In this document: piece by piece, positions 1-8,896 of the stretch
How positions within the stretch are numbered: the stretch's first letter is position 1
Layout of the letters: each line of letters starts with the position of its first letter
NCBI RefSeq assembly: GCF_012927305.1
Contig: NZ_JABBGH010000002.1
Location: 1-64,000 of the forward strand
Source: Hymenobacter polaris
Lineage (GTDB): Bacteria; Bacteroidota; Bacteroidia; Cytophagales; Hymenobacteraceae
Length of the DNA stretch: 64,000 nt
Direction of reading: 5' to 3'
Notes under the pieces: generated by a model
Told to the model about the DNA's origin: nothing
Seen by the model: the letters and a program-made list of their open reading frames with translations, nothing else
Databases searched by the model: none
Program-made: the position numbers and the translations under genes

Positions 1-1
1 C

Positions 2-118
2 TTCTTTAGCCGCCTCAAGCAGTTTCGCCGCGTGGCTACCCGGTACGACAAGTTAGATGCCCATTTTCTAGCCTTTATTCACCTCGCGGCAACTGTCCTT
101 TGGCTACGTGACTGTTAA
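2..118 (+). CDS. IS5-family transposase, C-terminal fragment (cut by window edge)
   Basis: The reading frame is open from base 2 to the TAA at 116-118 and gives about 38 residues. They include the stretch FRRVATRYDKLDAHFLAF followed by IHLAATVLWL. That pattern, an arginine-rich strand, then RYDK, then a hydrophobic helix, is the usual C-terminus of IS5/IS4-type DDE transposases. The catalytic core lies outside the window, so intactness cannot be judged. The stop is followed within 10 bases by the palindrome at 126-214, so the IS right end must lie in or before that palindrome. Confidence 0.75.
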   Translation, partial: FFSRLKQFRRVATRYDKLDAHFLAFIHLAATVLWLRDC

Positions 119-125
119 CACATCC

Positions 126-214
126 TAGCTACTAATGACTAGTGACTAGTGCAATTCGCTTCTGTCCTTACGGCAAGCGTTTACACAACACTAGTCACTA
201 GTCATTAGTAGCTA
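126..214. repeat. Long palindrome, stop-codon-rich family C, copy 1
   Basis: The arms at 126-151 and 189-214 are perfect 26-bp inverted repeats around a 37-base loop. The arms are built from repeated TAGTGACTAG-like units, so they carry TAG and TGA in several frames on both strands. Related elements occur at 51343-51507 and 62530-62669. The element sits between the transposase tail and the 3' end of the gene at 220-906 (minus) and may act as a transcription stop for both. Confidence 0.8.
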
Positions 215-219
215 GTCAC

Positions 220-906
220 TTAAAAAGCGCTGCTCAAGTCGTCGAGGTTGTTGGGGTTTTGGTGGCCGCCGCGGCGGGCATCGTAGCGGTTGCCGCTGGC
301 GGGCCCTTGGTCGCGGCGCTGGCCGCCGCGCGGGGCGCCCGGCCCGTAGCCGCTGCCGGCCTGCACGCGCGGCTTACCCCCGGGGCCGGCGCCGTAGCGG
401 CTGGTGCCCCAGGGGCGCTCGCCGCGCGCTAGGGGCTCGTTGCCTTTGCGGGTGTGGGGCTGGTGGCCAAAAAAGTCGTCCTTCTTCGAGCGGCGGCTGT
501 AGGCGCTGTCATCGCGGGTGGCTTTCTTATTGCGGCTGCCGCGCGTCAGCAAAAAGGCGACGCCGGCGGCCAGCACGCCCACGCCTACCGCTTTCTGGGT
601 GGTCGTCAGGCCGTTGAAGCTATCCAAGGCTTTCTCGCCCAGGTCTTTGGCCTTCTGGGGCAGCTCTTTGGCTTTGCCAGCCAGGTCGCTGTCTTCCAGC
701 CACTTCTTGCCCGACTCTACGGCCTGCTTGCCGCTGTCGAGAATGGACTGAATACCGTCATCAGTTTTCTGCGAATAGCTTTTGTAGGTCGAGCCTTCGG
801 GGCCGGAAGTGGGCTCGGTGCTCGCCAGCGGGGCGTCGACCTGTGGTTTTTTGGGGGCGCTACCGGGGTTGGGCGCGCCGGTGGGGGCATGGTTGGTGGG
901 CTGCAT
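220..906 (-). CDS. Small membrane-anchored protein with basic, low-complexity tail
   Basis: This 228-residue protein matches no family I recognise. Residues 1-45 are Pro/Ala-rich. Residues 50-100 are a charged amphipathic stretch of Lys/Glu/Asp-rich helices, resembling YtxH/LEA-like sequence. Residues 105-121 form one hydrophobic segment (AVGVGVLAAGVAFLL). The remaining ~105 residues are Gly/Arg-rich, positively charged and probably disordered. A nucleic-acid or envelope-surface contact for the tail is possible but is inference. The gene ends 6 bases from the palindrome at 126-214. Its upstream neighbour (DUF421) ends about 95 bases away on the same strand, so the two could share a transcript. 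Confidence 0.7.
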   Translation of the reverse strand: MQPTNHAPTGAPNPGSAPKKPQVDAPLASTEPTSGPEGSTYKSYSQKTDDGIQSILDSGKQAVESGKKWLEDSDLAGKAKELPQKAKDLGEKALDSFNGLTTTQKAVGVGVLAAGVAFLLTRGSRNKKATRDDSAYSRRSKKDDFFGHQPHTRKGNEPLARGERPWGTSRYGAGPGGKPRVQAGSGYGPGAPRGGQRRDQGPASGNRYDARRGGHQNPNNLDDLSSAF

Positions 907-1002
907 GGAAAAGAAGGGCTAAGAAAATGAGAGAAAGCGACCAACTGGCCGCCCTAGGGTTTGTATTCGTAAGGAGGGCCTAGGGGGTTGCCAGGCGCCT
1001 GC

Positions 1003-1731
1003 CTAAGCGACGCGCGGCGTGGTGCAAGCCGGCAGCCAGCCGTTTTGCTGCCCGCAGCGCGGGCAGGTGGGGCCGGGGCCGGCTGGCAGCTCGCGCACGG
1101 TGGCGCAGGCGTGGCAGGCGTAGGCGCCGGGTGTGGGCAGCGCCCGCAGGGGGTGCCAGTACAGCTCGGGCCAGATGGGCAGGCCCGGCCGTTCGTGCGC
1201 GGGCTCGAAGAAATACACGCTCACCTCGCCGGTGGCCTCCAGGTACAGCCGCCGCACCTGCCCCAGGTGCTCGACTTGGTACTGCCGCAACTGCCCAAAC
1301 AGCTCCTGCGCCGTGAGGCTAGCCTGGATGAAAGCGGGCAAGTCGATTTCGCCCTCCACTATAATCAGCTCGGGCGCACCTTCCACTAGCCGCTCCACGC
1401 GCGGGTTTTTATCGATAACCCAATTGCTGAGCGCGTATAGCCCAATAATGACGACGAACACCACCACCACGTACAGCAGCGGTACATCGTGGTAAAAGGT
1501 GGCGTCGCCGGCCGCCGAGCCCAGCACCAGTATCAGCCCAAACTCAAACAGCGTAAGCTGCCGCACCCCGCGCTTGCCCGAAATGCGCAGCGCCGCAATG
1601 GTGAGCGCAAAGGTGACGAGGCAGCGAAAAATTATTTCAAATAGGAAGCCGGCCGGCGCTTGGTCGGACAGCAGTAGGCGCTGCCAGTCGAAGGGCGTAA
1701 CAGCGGCTAGCAGAGGCGGCGAATAAGGCAT
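1003..1731 (-). CDS. DUF421/YetF-family membrane protein with C-terminal zinc-ribbon-like tail
   Basis: The protein has 242 residues from the ATG at 1731; a TTG nine codons upstream is the only alternative. Three hydrophobic segments lie near residues 30-49, 60-78 and 84-104. Between the first two is the family hallmark LRISGKRGVRQLTLFEF. A soluble domain of the YetF type follows, with an ELIIVEGEID strand near 121. The last ~45 residues carry two CxxC pairs (ACHAC and CPRCG), which suggests a zinc knuckle beyond the standard DUF421 fold. The function of YetF proteins is not well established. I see no operator, and the upstream neighbour is divergent. Confidence 0.85.
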   Translation of the reverse strand: MPYSPPLLAAVTPFDWQRLLLSDQAPAGFLFEIIFRCLVTFALTIAALRISGKRGVRQLTLFEFGLILVLGSAAGDATFYHDVPLLYVVVVFVVIIGLYALSNWVIDKNPRVERLVEGAPELIIVEGEIDLPAFIQASLTAQELFGQLRQYQVEHLGQVRRLYLEATGEVSVYFFEPAHERPGLPIWPELYWHPLRALPTPGAYACHACATVRELPAGPGPTCPRCGQQNGWLPACTTPRVA

Positions 1732-1876
1732 GGCTGTGCTTACGCGAAATGCTCGCAATAGTGAATGCCCGATGAAAATGTTGCCGATTTGGGGCCTAGG
1801 GCCCGCCTACGACCAAACAACCACCCCACGCTAGCGCTTTAAGCTGCCATAGCAAATACCATAGGGCTTAGTAGTT

Positions 1877-2608
1877 ATGTATCGATTTGCACAAAAAGTT
1901 TGCCTGGTGTCGGGGGCTACCTCGGGCATTGGCCGGGCTACGGCCGTGCGCCTGGGCCGCGAGGGCGCCACGGTAGTGTGCCTGGGCCGCGAGGTGGCGG
2001 CGGGCCACGCCATAGAAGCCGAGATTAAAGCCGGCGGCAGCGAGGCGCTCTTTATCAAAACCGACGTGGGCCACGATGCCGACCTCGTGCACGCCGTCGA
2101 AACCACCCTGGCCCGCTTCGGGCGCCTCGACGTGCTGGTGAGCGACGCGGCCATGATGACCTACACGCCGCTGCTGGAGCTGAAGCCCGCCGACTGGGAC
2201 CGGCTGATGAGCGTGAACCTACGGGCGCTGTTCCGGCTCTGCCAGCTGTGCGTGCCGCACATGCAGGGCGGCGTGGTGGTGGCCATCAGCTCGGTGCACG
2301 CTTTCCAAACCACCCCCAACGTAGTACCCTACGCCGCCAGCAAGGGCGCTACCGAGGCCTTCATCCGGGGCCTCAGCCTGGAGGTGCCGTATACTCAGGC
2401 CCGCATCGTGGGCGTGGCGCCCGGCGCCGTCGAAACTCCCATGCTGCGCAGCAACCCCAACGTGCAAAACGGCACCGAGCAGATAACCGGCCAGATAGGC
2501 ACTCCCGACGAGTTGGCCGCCGCCATCTGCTTCATGGCCTCCGACGAGGCCAGCTTCATCAACGGCACTACGCTGGTAGTGGACGGCGGGCGGCTGGCGC
2601 AGCTGTAG
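1877..2608 (+). CDS. SDR-family NAD(P)-dependent oxidoreductase
   Basis: This is a classical short-chain dehydrogenase of 243 residues, the normal length. The dinucleotide-binding motif is SGATSGIG at residues 12-19. Asn114, Ser138/139, Tyr152 and Lys156 (YAASK) complete the catalytic tetrad. The usual NNAG motif reads SDAA at 89-92, so the first Asn is replaced by Ser; this is tolerated in some SDRs. The C-terminal IDGG-like motif appears as VVDGGRL. The substrate cannot be deduced. The gene stands alone and is followed 24 bases later by hairpin repeat family A, which separates it from the convergent efflux operon. Confidence 0.9.
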   Translation: MYRFAQKVCLVSGATSGIGRATAVRLGREGATVVCLGREVAAGHAIEAEIKAGGSEALFIKTDVGHDADLVHAVETTLARFGRLDVLVSDAAMMTYTPLLELKPADWDRLMSVNLRALFRLCQLCVPHMQGGVVVAISSVHAFQTTPNVVPYAASKGATEAFIRGLSLEVPYTQARIVGVAPGAVETPMLRSNPNVQNGTEQITGQIGTPDELAAAICFMASDEASFINGTTLVVDGGRLAQL

Positions 2609-2631
2609 GGGATGATAGTACCCAAAAAGCA

Positions 2632-2707
2632 GTCATGCTGAGCTTGCCGAAGCATCTCTACCGCTCGATACTGCGTGGTAGAGATGCTTCGGCAAGCTCA
2701 GCATGAC
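2632..2707. repeat. Dispersed hairpin repeat, family A copy 1
   Basis: Near-perfect inverted repeat: the arms 2632-2664 and 2677-2707 contain GCTGAGCTTGCCGAAGCATC and its complement around a short loop. It lies between convergent genes (SDR and outer-membrane factor). The same outer and inner arm sequences recur at 16384-16477 and 61487-61578. Confidence 0.9.
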
Positions 2708-2733
2708 GTTCTTATTTATCCTTGATTCCGAGC

Positions 2734-4170
2734 TTACTGCCAGCCGCCGCCGAGGGCCCGGTAGAGGTTAACCGTGGCGTTGAGCTGCTGCATCTTAGTT
2801 TCGGTCAGGTCAAATTTTGACCCTAGGGCGTCGCGCTGGGTGAACAGCACTTCCGTATACTCGGCCCGCACGGCCTTGAAGAGGCTGTTGGAGATGCGGA
2901 TGGACTGGTTGAGGGCCTGCACTTCCTTCAGCTTCGCGTCGTAGCTCTGCTGCAGGTTGTTGATGTTCGAGAGCTGGTTAGCTACCTCGATGTAAGCATT
3001 CAGCACCGTGCGCTCGTAGTTGTACACTGCCTGCAGCTGCAGGGCGTTGGCCGTGGCATACAGCGCCTTAATGCCGGCGCGGTTGATGAGCGGGGCCGAT
3101 AAGTCGCCGGCGATGTTATAGAGCATCGACTCGGGCGAGTTGAACAGCAGGCCGGGCTTGAAGGCTTCGAAACCCGCGCCGGCTGAGATGCCCAGCGATG
3201 GGTAGAAGTTAGCCCGCGCCACCTGCACGTCGAGCTTGGCGGCCACCAGCTGCTGCTCGGCCTGCCGAATGTCGGGCCGGTTGCTGAGCAGCTGCGCGGG
3301 CACGCCGGCCTGCACGGTTTGCGGCACCAGCCCACTAAACGCCTGGTCGTCGCGGGTGATGGGCCTAGGATAGCGGCCCAGCAAAAAGTTGATGCGGTTC
3401 TCGGTTTCAGTGATGCGCTGCTGCGTCTTGTACTGCAGGCTGGTCGTGTTCTGCACCTGCGCCTCAAAGCGCTTCACGGCCAGCTCGGTTACGCGGGCGT
3501 TCTCCTTCTCCTGGCGTACAATGCGCAGCGCATTCTCTTGAATCTCAATGTTCTGCTTGATAATGGCCAGCTGGTTGTCCAGCGCCAGCAGCTCGTAGTA
3601 CGAGTTGGCGATTTCGGCAATCAGGTTGGTCACCATGAAGTTCTTGCCCTCCACCGATGCCAGGTAGCGCGTGGCAGCCGACTTGCGGGCGTTGCGCAGT
3701 TTGTGCCAGATATCGATTTCCCAGCTCGCGAAGGCCCCTAGCTGGTAGTTGGCCAGCGGGGTGGGCGTGCGGCGGTCGGGCTGAATATTAATGGCCTCCT
3801 CGGTGGCGCCTTGCAGGGTGTAGCGGCCCGGCTTCTCGGCCTCGGCGCTGGCCCCTAGGCTCAGCGAGGGCATGTACTCGCCCCGGCGGGCCTGCACCTC
3901 GTTGCGGGCAATCTGAATTTCCTGCAGCGTAATATTCAGCTCCTGGTTGCCTTGCAGGGCCGTGTCGATGAGGGCGGTTAGGTTGGGGTCGGTGAAAAAC
4001 TCCTTCCACCGCACCCGGCCCGTGCTGATGGTGTCCTGGGGGCTATTGTTGTAGGTGGCGGGCAGGCGGCGATTGGCGTCGCGCTGCGCAAACTGCGGCA
4101 GTTTGCAGCCCGCTACGGCCAGCGCGAGGCTGGCCGCAGTCAGGCTTTGGTAAAAGCGTCTTTTAAGCAT
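2734..4170 (-). CDS. RND efflux outer-membrane factor, TolC/OprM-type lipoprotein (pump 1)
   Basis: The protein has 478 residues from the ATG at 4170; an ATG at 4188 is also possible. The N-terminus MLKRRFYQS then SLALAVAGC is a lipoprotein signal with the lipid-attached Cys at about residue 22. Two OEP-type repeats follow, rich in coiled-coil Gln/Glu/Arg/Ala. The motif NRPDIRQAEQQLVAAKLDVQ is typical of the OprM/NodT family, as is a C-terminal end such as NLYRALGGGWQ. It would form the outer-membrane exit duct for the pump encoded upstream. The start overlaps the pump stop codon by 8 bases, so translation is probably coupled. Confidence 0.93.
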   Translation of the reverse strand: MLKRRFYQSLTAASLALAVAGCKLPQFAQRDANRRLPATYNNSPQDTISTGRVRWKEFFTDPNLTALIDTALQGNQELNITLQEIQIARNEVQARRGEYMPSLSLGASAEAEKPGRYTLQGATEEAINIQPDRRTPTPLANYQLGAFASWEIDIWHKLRNARKSAATRYLASVEGKNFMVTNLIAEIANSYYELLALDNQLAIIKQNIEIQENALRIVRQEKENARVTELAVKRFEAQVQNTTSLQYKTQQRITETENRINFLLGRYPRPITRDDQAFSGLVPQTVQAGVPAQLLSNRPDIRQAEQQLVAAKLDVQVARANFYPSLGISAGAGFEAFKPGLLFNSPESMLYNIAGDLSAPLINRAGIKALYATANALQLQAVYNYERTVLNAYIEVANQLSNINNLQQSYDAKLKEVQALNQSIRISNSLFKAVRAEYTEVLFTQRDALGSKFDLTETKMQQLNATVNLYRALGGGWQ

Positions 4171-7100
4171 GGGCTTCCAGTTCTTCATCCACTAAAACCC
4201 GTGGCTCAAATCCTTCGCTAATGGGGTATTCATTTTCGTCGTCAATCAGTTTGCGGCCCGCGGCCATCGTGCCAAACACGTAGTACAGGCCCGGCACGAT
4301 AATCACCCCGAACACGGTACCGAACAGCATGCCCCCTAGGGCCGCCGTGCCGATGGTGCGGTTGCCGATGGCGCCCGCGCCGGTGGCAATTACCAGCGGA
4401 ATCAACCCCGCGATGAAGGCAAACGACGTCATCAGGATGGGGCGGAAGCGGGCCTTGGCGCCGGCAATGGCGGCCTCGCGCACCGAGCGGCCGTGCTCGT
4501 GCTCCTGCACCGCAAACTCCACAATCAGCACCGCGTTCTTGCCCAGCAAACCTACCAGCATCACCAGGCCCACTTGGGCGTAGATGTTGTTAGCCAGGCC
4601 CATTACTTTGATGAGCAGGAAGGCGCCGAAAATACCGGCCGGCAGCGAGAGAATAACCGCCAGCGGCAGCAGGAAACTCTCGTACTGGGCCGCCAGCACC
4701 AAATACACGAAGGCAATTACAATCAGGAAGATGTAAATGGCCTCGTTGCCGCGCGATACCTCGTCTTTCGACAAACCGCCCCAGTCGATGTCGTAGCCCC
4801 TAGGCAGGGTTTTGGCTGCCACTTCCTGCACCGCCTTAATGGCCTCGCCCGAGCTGTAGCCCTGCGCCGCATCGCCGCGAATGGAGGCGGTGGTGTACAT
4901 GTTGTAGCGGTTGATTTCGTTGGCACCCTGCGTTTTCTCGATGCGCATGAAGGACGAGAATGGCACCATGTCGCCCTTGTCGTTTTTCACCCACATGTTC
5001 AGGATGTCCTGGGGCAGGCGGCGGTACTGCGGCTCGGCCTGCACGTACACCTTGAAGAAGCGCTGGTACTTGATGAAGCCCTGCTCGTAGGTCGAGCCAA
5101 TCATGATGCTCAGCGTATTCATGGCGTTGCCGATGCTCACGCCCTTCTGCATGGCCAGGTCGTTGTCAATCTTCAGCTCGTACTGCGGGTAGTTGGCCGA
5201 GAAGAAGGTGAACAAGCCCGCCAGCTCCTTGCGCTTCTTCAGGTTAGCCATGAACTCCTCGTTCACTTGCTCCAGCGCCTTGTAATCGCCGCTGTTGGTT
5301 TTGTCCAGCAGCTGCAGCTGGAAGCCACCCGCCGCGCCGTAGCCCGGCACTGCCGGCGGCTCGAAGAATTCGATGGTCGCGCCCGGAATCTCGTGGGCCT
5401 TTTTCTCCAGGTTCGCCACAATGTCGTGGATGGACTCCTTGCGCTCGCCCCAGGGCTTGAGGCTAATCAGGCAGGTGCCGGCGTTCGAGCCGCGGCCTTC
5501 GGTCAGTACTTCGTAGCCCGCCAAAGTCGAAATGCTTTCGATGCCCGGTACGTCCTTAGCCAGCTGCTGCAGGCGCTGCGAAATATCGTTCGTGCGCTCC
5601 AGCGTCGAGCCGGGCGGCGTCTGAATAATGGCGTACAGCATCCCCTGGTCTTCGGCCGGAATGAAGCCGGAGGGCAGCTTGGACGAGATGCCGAAGATGC
5701 CGAAGGCGAACGCAATCAGGATGCCGAAGGTGAACACGCGGCGGTCCACCAGCTTTTCCAGCAGGTTGGTGTAGCGGCCGGTGAGCTTCTCGAAGCCCCG
5801 GTTAAACCAGTCGATGAAGCGGTTGATGGGCGTCTTCTTGCGGGCGTGGCCGTGGTTGTTTTTCAGAATCATGGCGCACAACACCGGCGTCAGCGTTAGG
5901 GCCACCACGCCCGAGATAACAATGGACGTGGCCATCGTAATCGAGAACTGCCGGTAGAAGATACCCACCGGGCCGCTCATGAAAGCCACCGGCACGAACA
6001 CCGCCGTCATCAGGATGGTGATGGCGATGATGGCGCCGCTGATTTCGCCGATAACTTCCTTCACCGCGCCAAACGGCGAGAGGTGTTTCTCCTCCATCTT
6101 GGCGTGCACGGCTTCCACCACCACAATGGCGTCGTCGACCACGATACCGATGGCGAGCACCAGCGCGAAGAGCGTAATCATGTTGATGGTCAGCCCAAAC
6201 GCCTGCATGGCCGTGAACGCACCAATAAGCGACACCGGCACGGCGATAATCGGGATGAGCGTCGAGCGCCAGTCGCCCAGGAACAAAAACACCACGATGG
6301 CCACCAGAATAAAGGCGTCGCGCAGGGTGTGAATTACGTTCTCAGTTGAGGCGTCGAGGAAGTTCGACACGTCGTAGCTGATTTTATAGTCCATGCCGGG
6401 GGGCATGGTTCTCTTCAGCTCGGCCAGCTTCTCCTTCACGCTGGCAATTACCTCGCTGGCGTTGCTGCCGTAGGTCTGCTTCAGCATAATAGCCGCCGAA
6501 GGGTAGCCGTCGAGGTTGGAGTAGATGTCGTAGAATTCCGACCCTAGGGACACGTCGGCCACGTCCTTGAGGCGCAGCATCTCGCCGTTGGCATTGGCCT
6601 TAAGGATGATATTCTTGTATTGGTCTACGTCGTTGAAGCGGCCCTGGTAGGTCAGCACGTATTCCAGGGCTTCGGCGCGGCCCCCGTCCGAGCGGCCAAT
6701 GCGGCCCGGCGAGCCAATCACGCTCTGGTCGCCCACGGCTTTCATCACGTCGTCGGCCGATATGTTGTAGGCGCGCATGCGGTCGGGCTTCAGCCAGATG
6801 CGCATGGCGTACTGCCGGCTGCCCAGGATGGTCGCCCGGCCGATGCCGTTGATGCGCTGAATCTCGGGTATCATGTTCACCCCCGCGTAGTTGAACAGGT
6901 ACTTCATGTCCGTGCCCTTGTCCTTACTATACAAGTTCACGTACATGAGCATGTTGGGCACCACGCGGTTTACGATGAGGCCCTCGCGCTGCACCAGCAC
7001 CGGCAGGCGGTTTACCACCTGCGCGATGCGGGTGTTCACGTTCACCACCGCCTGCTCGGGGTCGGTGCCTAGGTTGAATACAATCTGGATGTTGGCCTCG

Positions 7101-7357
7101 CCGGCTGATACGGCGTCGGAGGTCATATACTTCATGCCGGGCACGCCGTTCACGGCCTGCTCCAGCGGAATGAGCACCGACTCGGTGAGCACTTTGGCGC
7201 TGGCGCCGGGGTAGGCGCAGCTCACCATCACCATGGGCGGCGAAATCTCGGGAAACTGTGAGGTGGGCAGGGTCTTGATGGCCAGTATGCCCATGAACAC
7301 AATCACCACCGAGATAACGATGGCGAATACTGGCCGCCGAATGAATTTACTGAACAT
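4163..7357 (-). CDS. RND efflux pump inner-membrane transporter, HAE1/AcrB type (pump 1)
   Basis: At 1064 residues this is the full length for an AcrB-type hydrophobe/amphiphile exporter. It starts MFSKFIRRPVFAIVISVV with the first membrane helix. TM helices 2-6 begin with LRDAFILVAIVVFLFLGDWR. TM4 contains the proton-relay pair in GIVVDDAIVVVEAV (two adjacent Asp). The second half repeats the fold, with YESFLLPLAVILSLP and GLLGKNAVLIVEFA near TM10, which carries the conserved Lys. Large periplasmic loops form the substrate-binding domains. It probably exports drugs or other amphiphiles using proton flow, together with the adaptor upstream and the exit duct downstream. No local regulator is visible. 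Confidence 0.95.
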   Translation of the reverse strand: MFSKFIRRPVFAIVISVVIVFMGILAIKTLPTSQFPEISPPMVMVSCAYPGASAKVLTESVLIPLEQAVNGVPGMKYMTSDAVSAGEANIQIVFNLGTDPEQAVVNVNTRIAQVVNRLPVLVQREGLIVNRVVPNMLMYVNLYSKDKGTDMKYLFNYAGVNMIPEIQRINGIGRATILGSRQYAMRIWLKPDRMRAYNISADDVMKAVGDQSVIGSPGRIGRSDGGRAEALEYVLTYQGRFNDVDQYKNIILKANANGEMLRLKDVADVSLGSEFYDIYSNLDGYPSAAIMLKQTYGSNASEVIASVKEKLAELKRTMPPGMDYKISYDVSNFLDASTENVIHTLRDAFILVAIVVFLFLGDWRSTLIPIIAVPVSLIGAFTAMQAFGLTINMITLFALVLAIGIVVDDAIVVVEAVHAKMEEKHLSPFGAVKEVIGEISGAIIAITILMTAVFVPVAFMSGPVGIFYRQFSITMATSIVISGVVALTLTPVLCAMILKNNHGHARKKTPINRFIDWFNRGFEKLTGRYTNLLEKLVDRRVFTFGILIAFAFGIFGISSKLPSGFIPAEDQGMLYAIIQTPPGSTLERTNDISQRLQQLAKDVPGIESISTLAGYEVLTEGRGSNAGTCLISLKPWGERKESIHDIVANLEKKAHEIPGATIEFFEPPAVPGYGAAGGFQLQLLDKTNSGDYKALEQVNEEFMANLKKRKELAGLFTFFSANYPQYELKIDNDLAMQKGVSIGNAMNTLSIMIGSTYEQGFIKYQRFFKVYVQAEPQYRRLPQDILNMWVKNDKGDMVPFSSFMRIEKTQGANEINRYNMYTTASIRGDAAQGYSSGEAIKAVQEVAAKTLPRGYDIDWGGLSKDEVSRGNEAIYIFLIVIAFVYLVLAAQYESFLLPLAVILSLPAGIFGAFLLIKVMGLANNIYAQVGLVMLVGLLGKNAVLIVEFAVQEHEHGRSVREAAIAGAKARFRPILMTSFAFIAGLIPLVIATGAGAIGNRTIGTAALGGMLFGTVFGVIIVPGLYYVFGTMAAGRKLIDDENEYPISEGFEPRVLVDEELEAHA

Positions 7358-7387
7358 ATCTCACGCTAATAAATTGACAATCAAAAT

Positions 7388-8473
7388 TTACTCAGAGTAC
7401 ACCTTCAGCTTGGGCAGCACTTGCTGCGGGCTTTCGTAGGTGTAGCTGATTTTCTCGCCATCCTTCACCTTGCGAATGCCTTCGAGCAAAATCTTGTCGC
7501 TGGGCGTAATGCCGTCCTTCAGGATGTAGAGGTCGGGCATCTCCGAGGCAATGTGCACCTCGCGCTGGTGCACCACGTTGTTTTTGTCCACCACGTACAC
7601 GAACTTCTTTTCGAGCACTTCGAAGGTGGCCTTTTGCGGAACAATGAGGGCGTGCTTAAGCGGCACGGTCATGAGCACGCTGCCGGTTTCGCCGTTGCGC
7701 AGCAACCCGTTGGGGTTGGGGAAGGTGGCACGGAAAGCAATGTTGCCGGTTTCGTTGTTGAAGTCGGCCTCAATGGTTTGCACCTTGCCGGGGAAGGGAA
7801 ATACCTCGTTGTTGGCCATCAGCAGGTTCACCTTCACGGCGTCGTCGCTGGCCTTGGCATGCTCCTTATAGGCCAGGTACTCGGCTTCGGGCACGTTGAA
7901 GTACACCCACATTTTGCTGTTGTCAGAGAGCGTAGTCAGCAGGTCGCCCTCGTCCACGAGGCTGCCCAGCCGGCCCTGAAAGTGGTCCATAATGCCATTG
8001 AAGGGGGCATTGATGGACGTAAACTGCAGGTGCGTCTTGGCCAGCGATACCTCGGCTTTGGCCTTGTTGTACTTGGCTTTGGCCAGGGCCAGCTCGTTTT
8101 TCGACACGATATTGCTGTCGGCCAAGTTCTTCGTGTTCTGGTATTCAATACCCACGTAATTGGCCTCGGCCTGCGACTTCTGCAAGTCGGCGTTATACAC
8201 CAGCGGCGTAATCTGAAACATGGGCTGACCTTTCTTCACCTCCTGGCCCTCATCCACAAAAATCTTCTGCAAATAGCCTTTCTCCAGGGCCCGCAGCTCG
8301 ATGTGCTGGTAGGCGTGAATTTGGGCTACGTATTCCTTGGTAACGGTGGTATCCTTAACTAGCGGACTGGTAACCAATAGCTTGATTTGCTCTTCCTTTT
8401 CTTCCGGCTTGCTCGAGCAGCTCGTGAAGCAGTAAACCGCGCACAAGCTCATCCATAAAAAAATACTTTTCAT
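7388..8473 (-). CDS. RND efflux periplasmic adaptor (membrane fusion) lipoprotein (pump 1)
   Basis: The protein has 361 residues and is first in the pump-1 operon. The N-terminus is a lipoprotein signal ending YCFTSCSSKPEE, with Cys at about residue 19. A lipoyl-like half-motif (RALEKGYLQKIFVDEGQEVKKGQ is the region near residues 60-83) and its partner (FNGIMDHFQGRLGSLVDEGD, near 155) flank an alpha-hairpin. Beta-barrel and membrane-proximal domains follow. This is the AcrA/MexA order. It would connect the pump with the outer-membrane duct. The gap to the pump gene is 30 bases. The upstream 390 bases contain no gene and presumably hold the operon promoter, but I see no convincing TAnnTTTG there. 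Confidence 0.93.
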   Translation of the reverse strand: MKSIFLWMSLCAVYCFTSCSSKPEEKEEQIKLLVTSPLVKDTTVTKEYVAQIHAYQHIELRALEKGYLQKIFVDEGQEVKKGQPMFQITPLVYNADLQKSQAEANYVGIEYQNTKNLADSNIVSKNELALAKAKYNKAKAEVSLAKTHLQFTSINAPFNGIMDHFQGRLGSLVDEGDLLTTLSDNSKMWVYFNVPEAEYLAYKEHAKASDDAVKVNLLMANNEVFPFPGKVQTIEADFNNETGNIAFRATFPNPNGLLRNGETGSVLMTVPLKHALIVPQKATFEVLEKKFVYVVDKNNVVHQREVHIASEMPDLYILKDGITPSDKILLEGIRKVKDGEKISYTYESPQQVLPKLKVYSE

Positions 8474-8862
8474 AAGAACCTTACCTAATTAGGCTAAGTG
8501 ACTGATAAGTGGAAAAAGGCGGTGTAGCAAAGATGCCGGCGCACTAAAAAGCACTGCTTCGTGCCGGCCCTGCGCCAAGCACTGGTGCTTTTAAAGCGGC
8601 CCGCATGTGGAGTAAGTAGCCGGCGGGTAGCCTAGGGGCCCGCGCTGCTAAAATACAAAAACCATCAAGGGATGGCGTTGCTAAATAGATGTTTTTACAT
8701 GCTTTGCAATCAGCGTTGTTCAGGCGGCGGCAAGCTGCTGAGCACCAGTAAAATAACTGGCTATAATCGAATCTGAGAGAGCAAAACCGCGGGAATACGC
8801 CGGAACTGTACCGCCAGTGCCGACAGGCTGGGTACTACAAAGCAAGCCTACATACATTAAAA
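8474..8862. other. Gene-free stretch upstream of efflux operon 1
   Basis: About 390 bases with no supportable coding frame; the short frames here lack family features. It should contain the promoter of the minus-strand efflux operon. I find no clear regulator-binding palindrome and only a weak CTTTG-type -7 candidate around 8528-8535 (minus strand). Confidence 0.4.
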
Positions 8863-8896
8863 AGGCATGAACTGCGCGCCAGCGCAGTTCATGCCT
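8863..8896 (-). terminator. Rho-independent terminator of the HExxH gene
   Basis: A perfect 15-bp inverted repeat (8863-8877 with 8882-8896, four-base loop) is followed on the minus strand by five T residues. It overlaps the stop codon of the minus-strand gene ending at 8895. Confidence 0.85.

Noticed and set aside
4493..5899. 468-codon open frame on the plus strand
   Set aside because: It is fully antisense to the RND pump gene; its His/Val/Leu-rich translation has no family features and is a GC-bias shadow.
7421..8362. 313-codon open frame on the plus strand
   Set aside because: It overlaps the efflux adaptor gene on the other strand, which has clear domain motifs.
8863..8896. Small inverted-repeat element as part of a dispersed family
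   Set aside because: It shares no sequence with the other hairpin families and is directly followed by a T run, so a simple terminator explains it.
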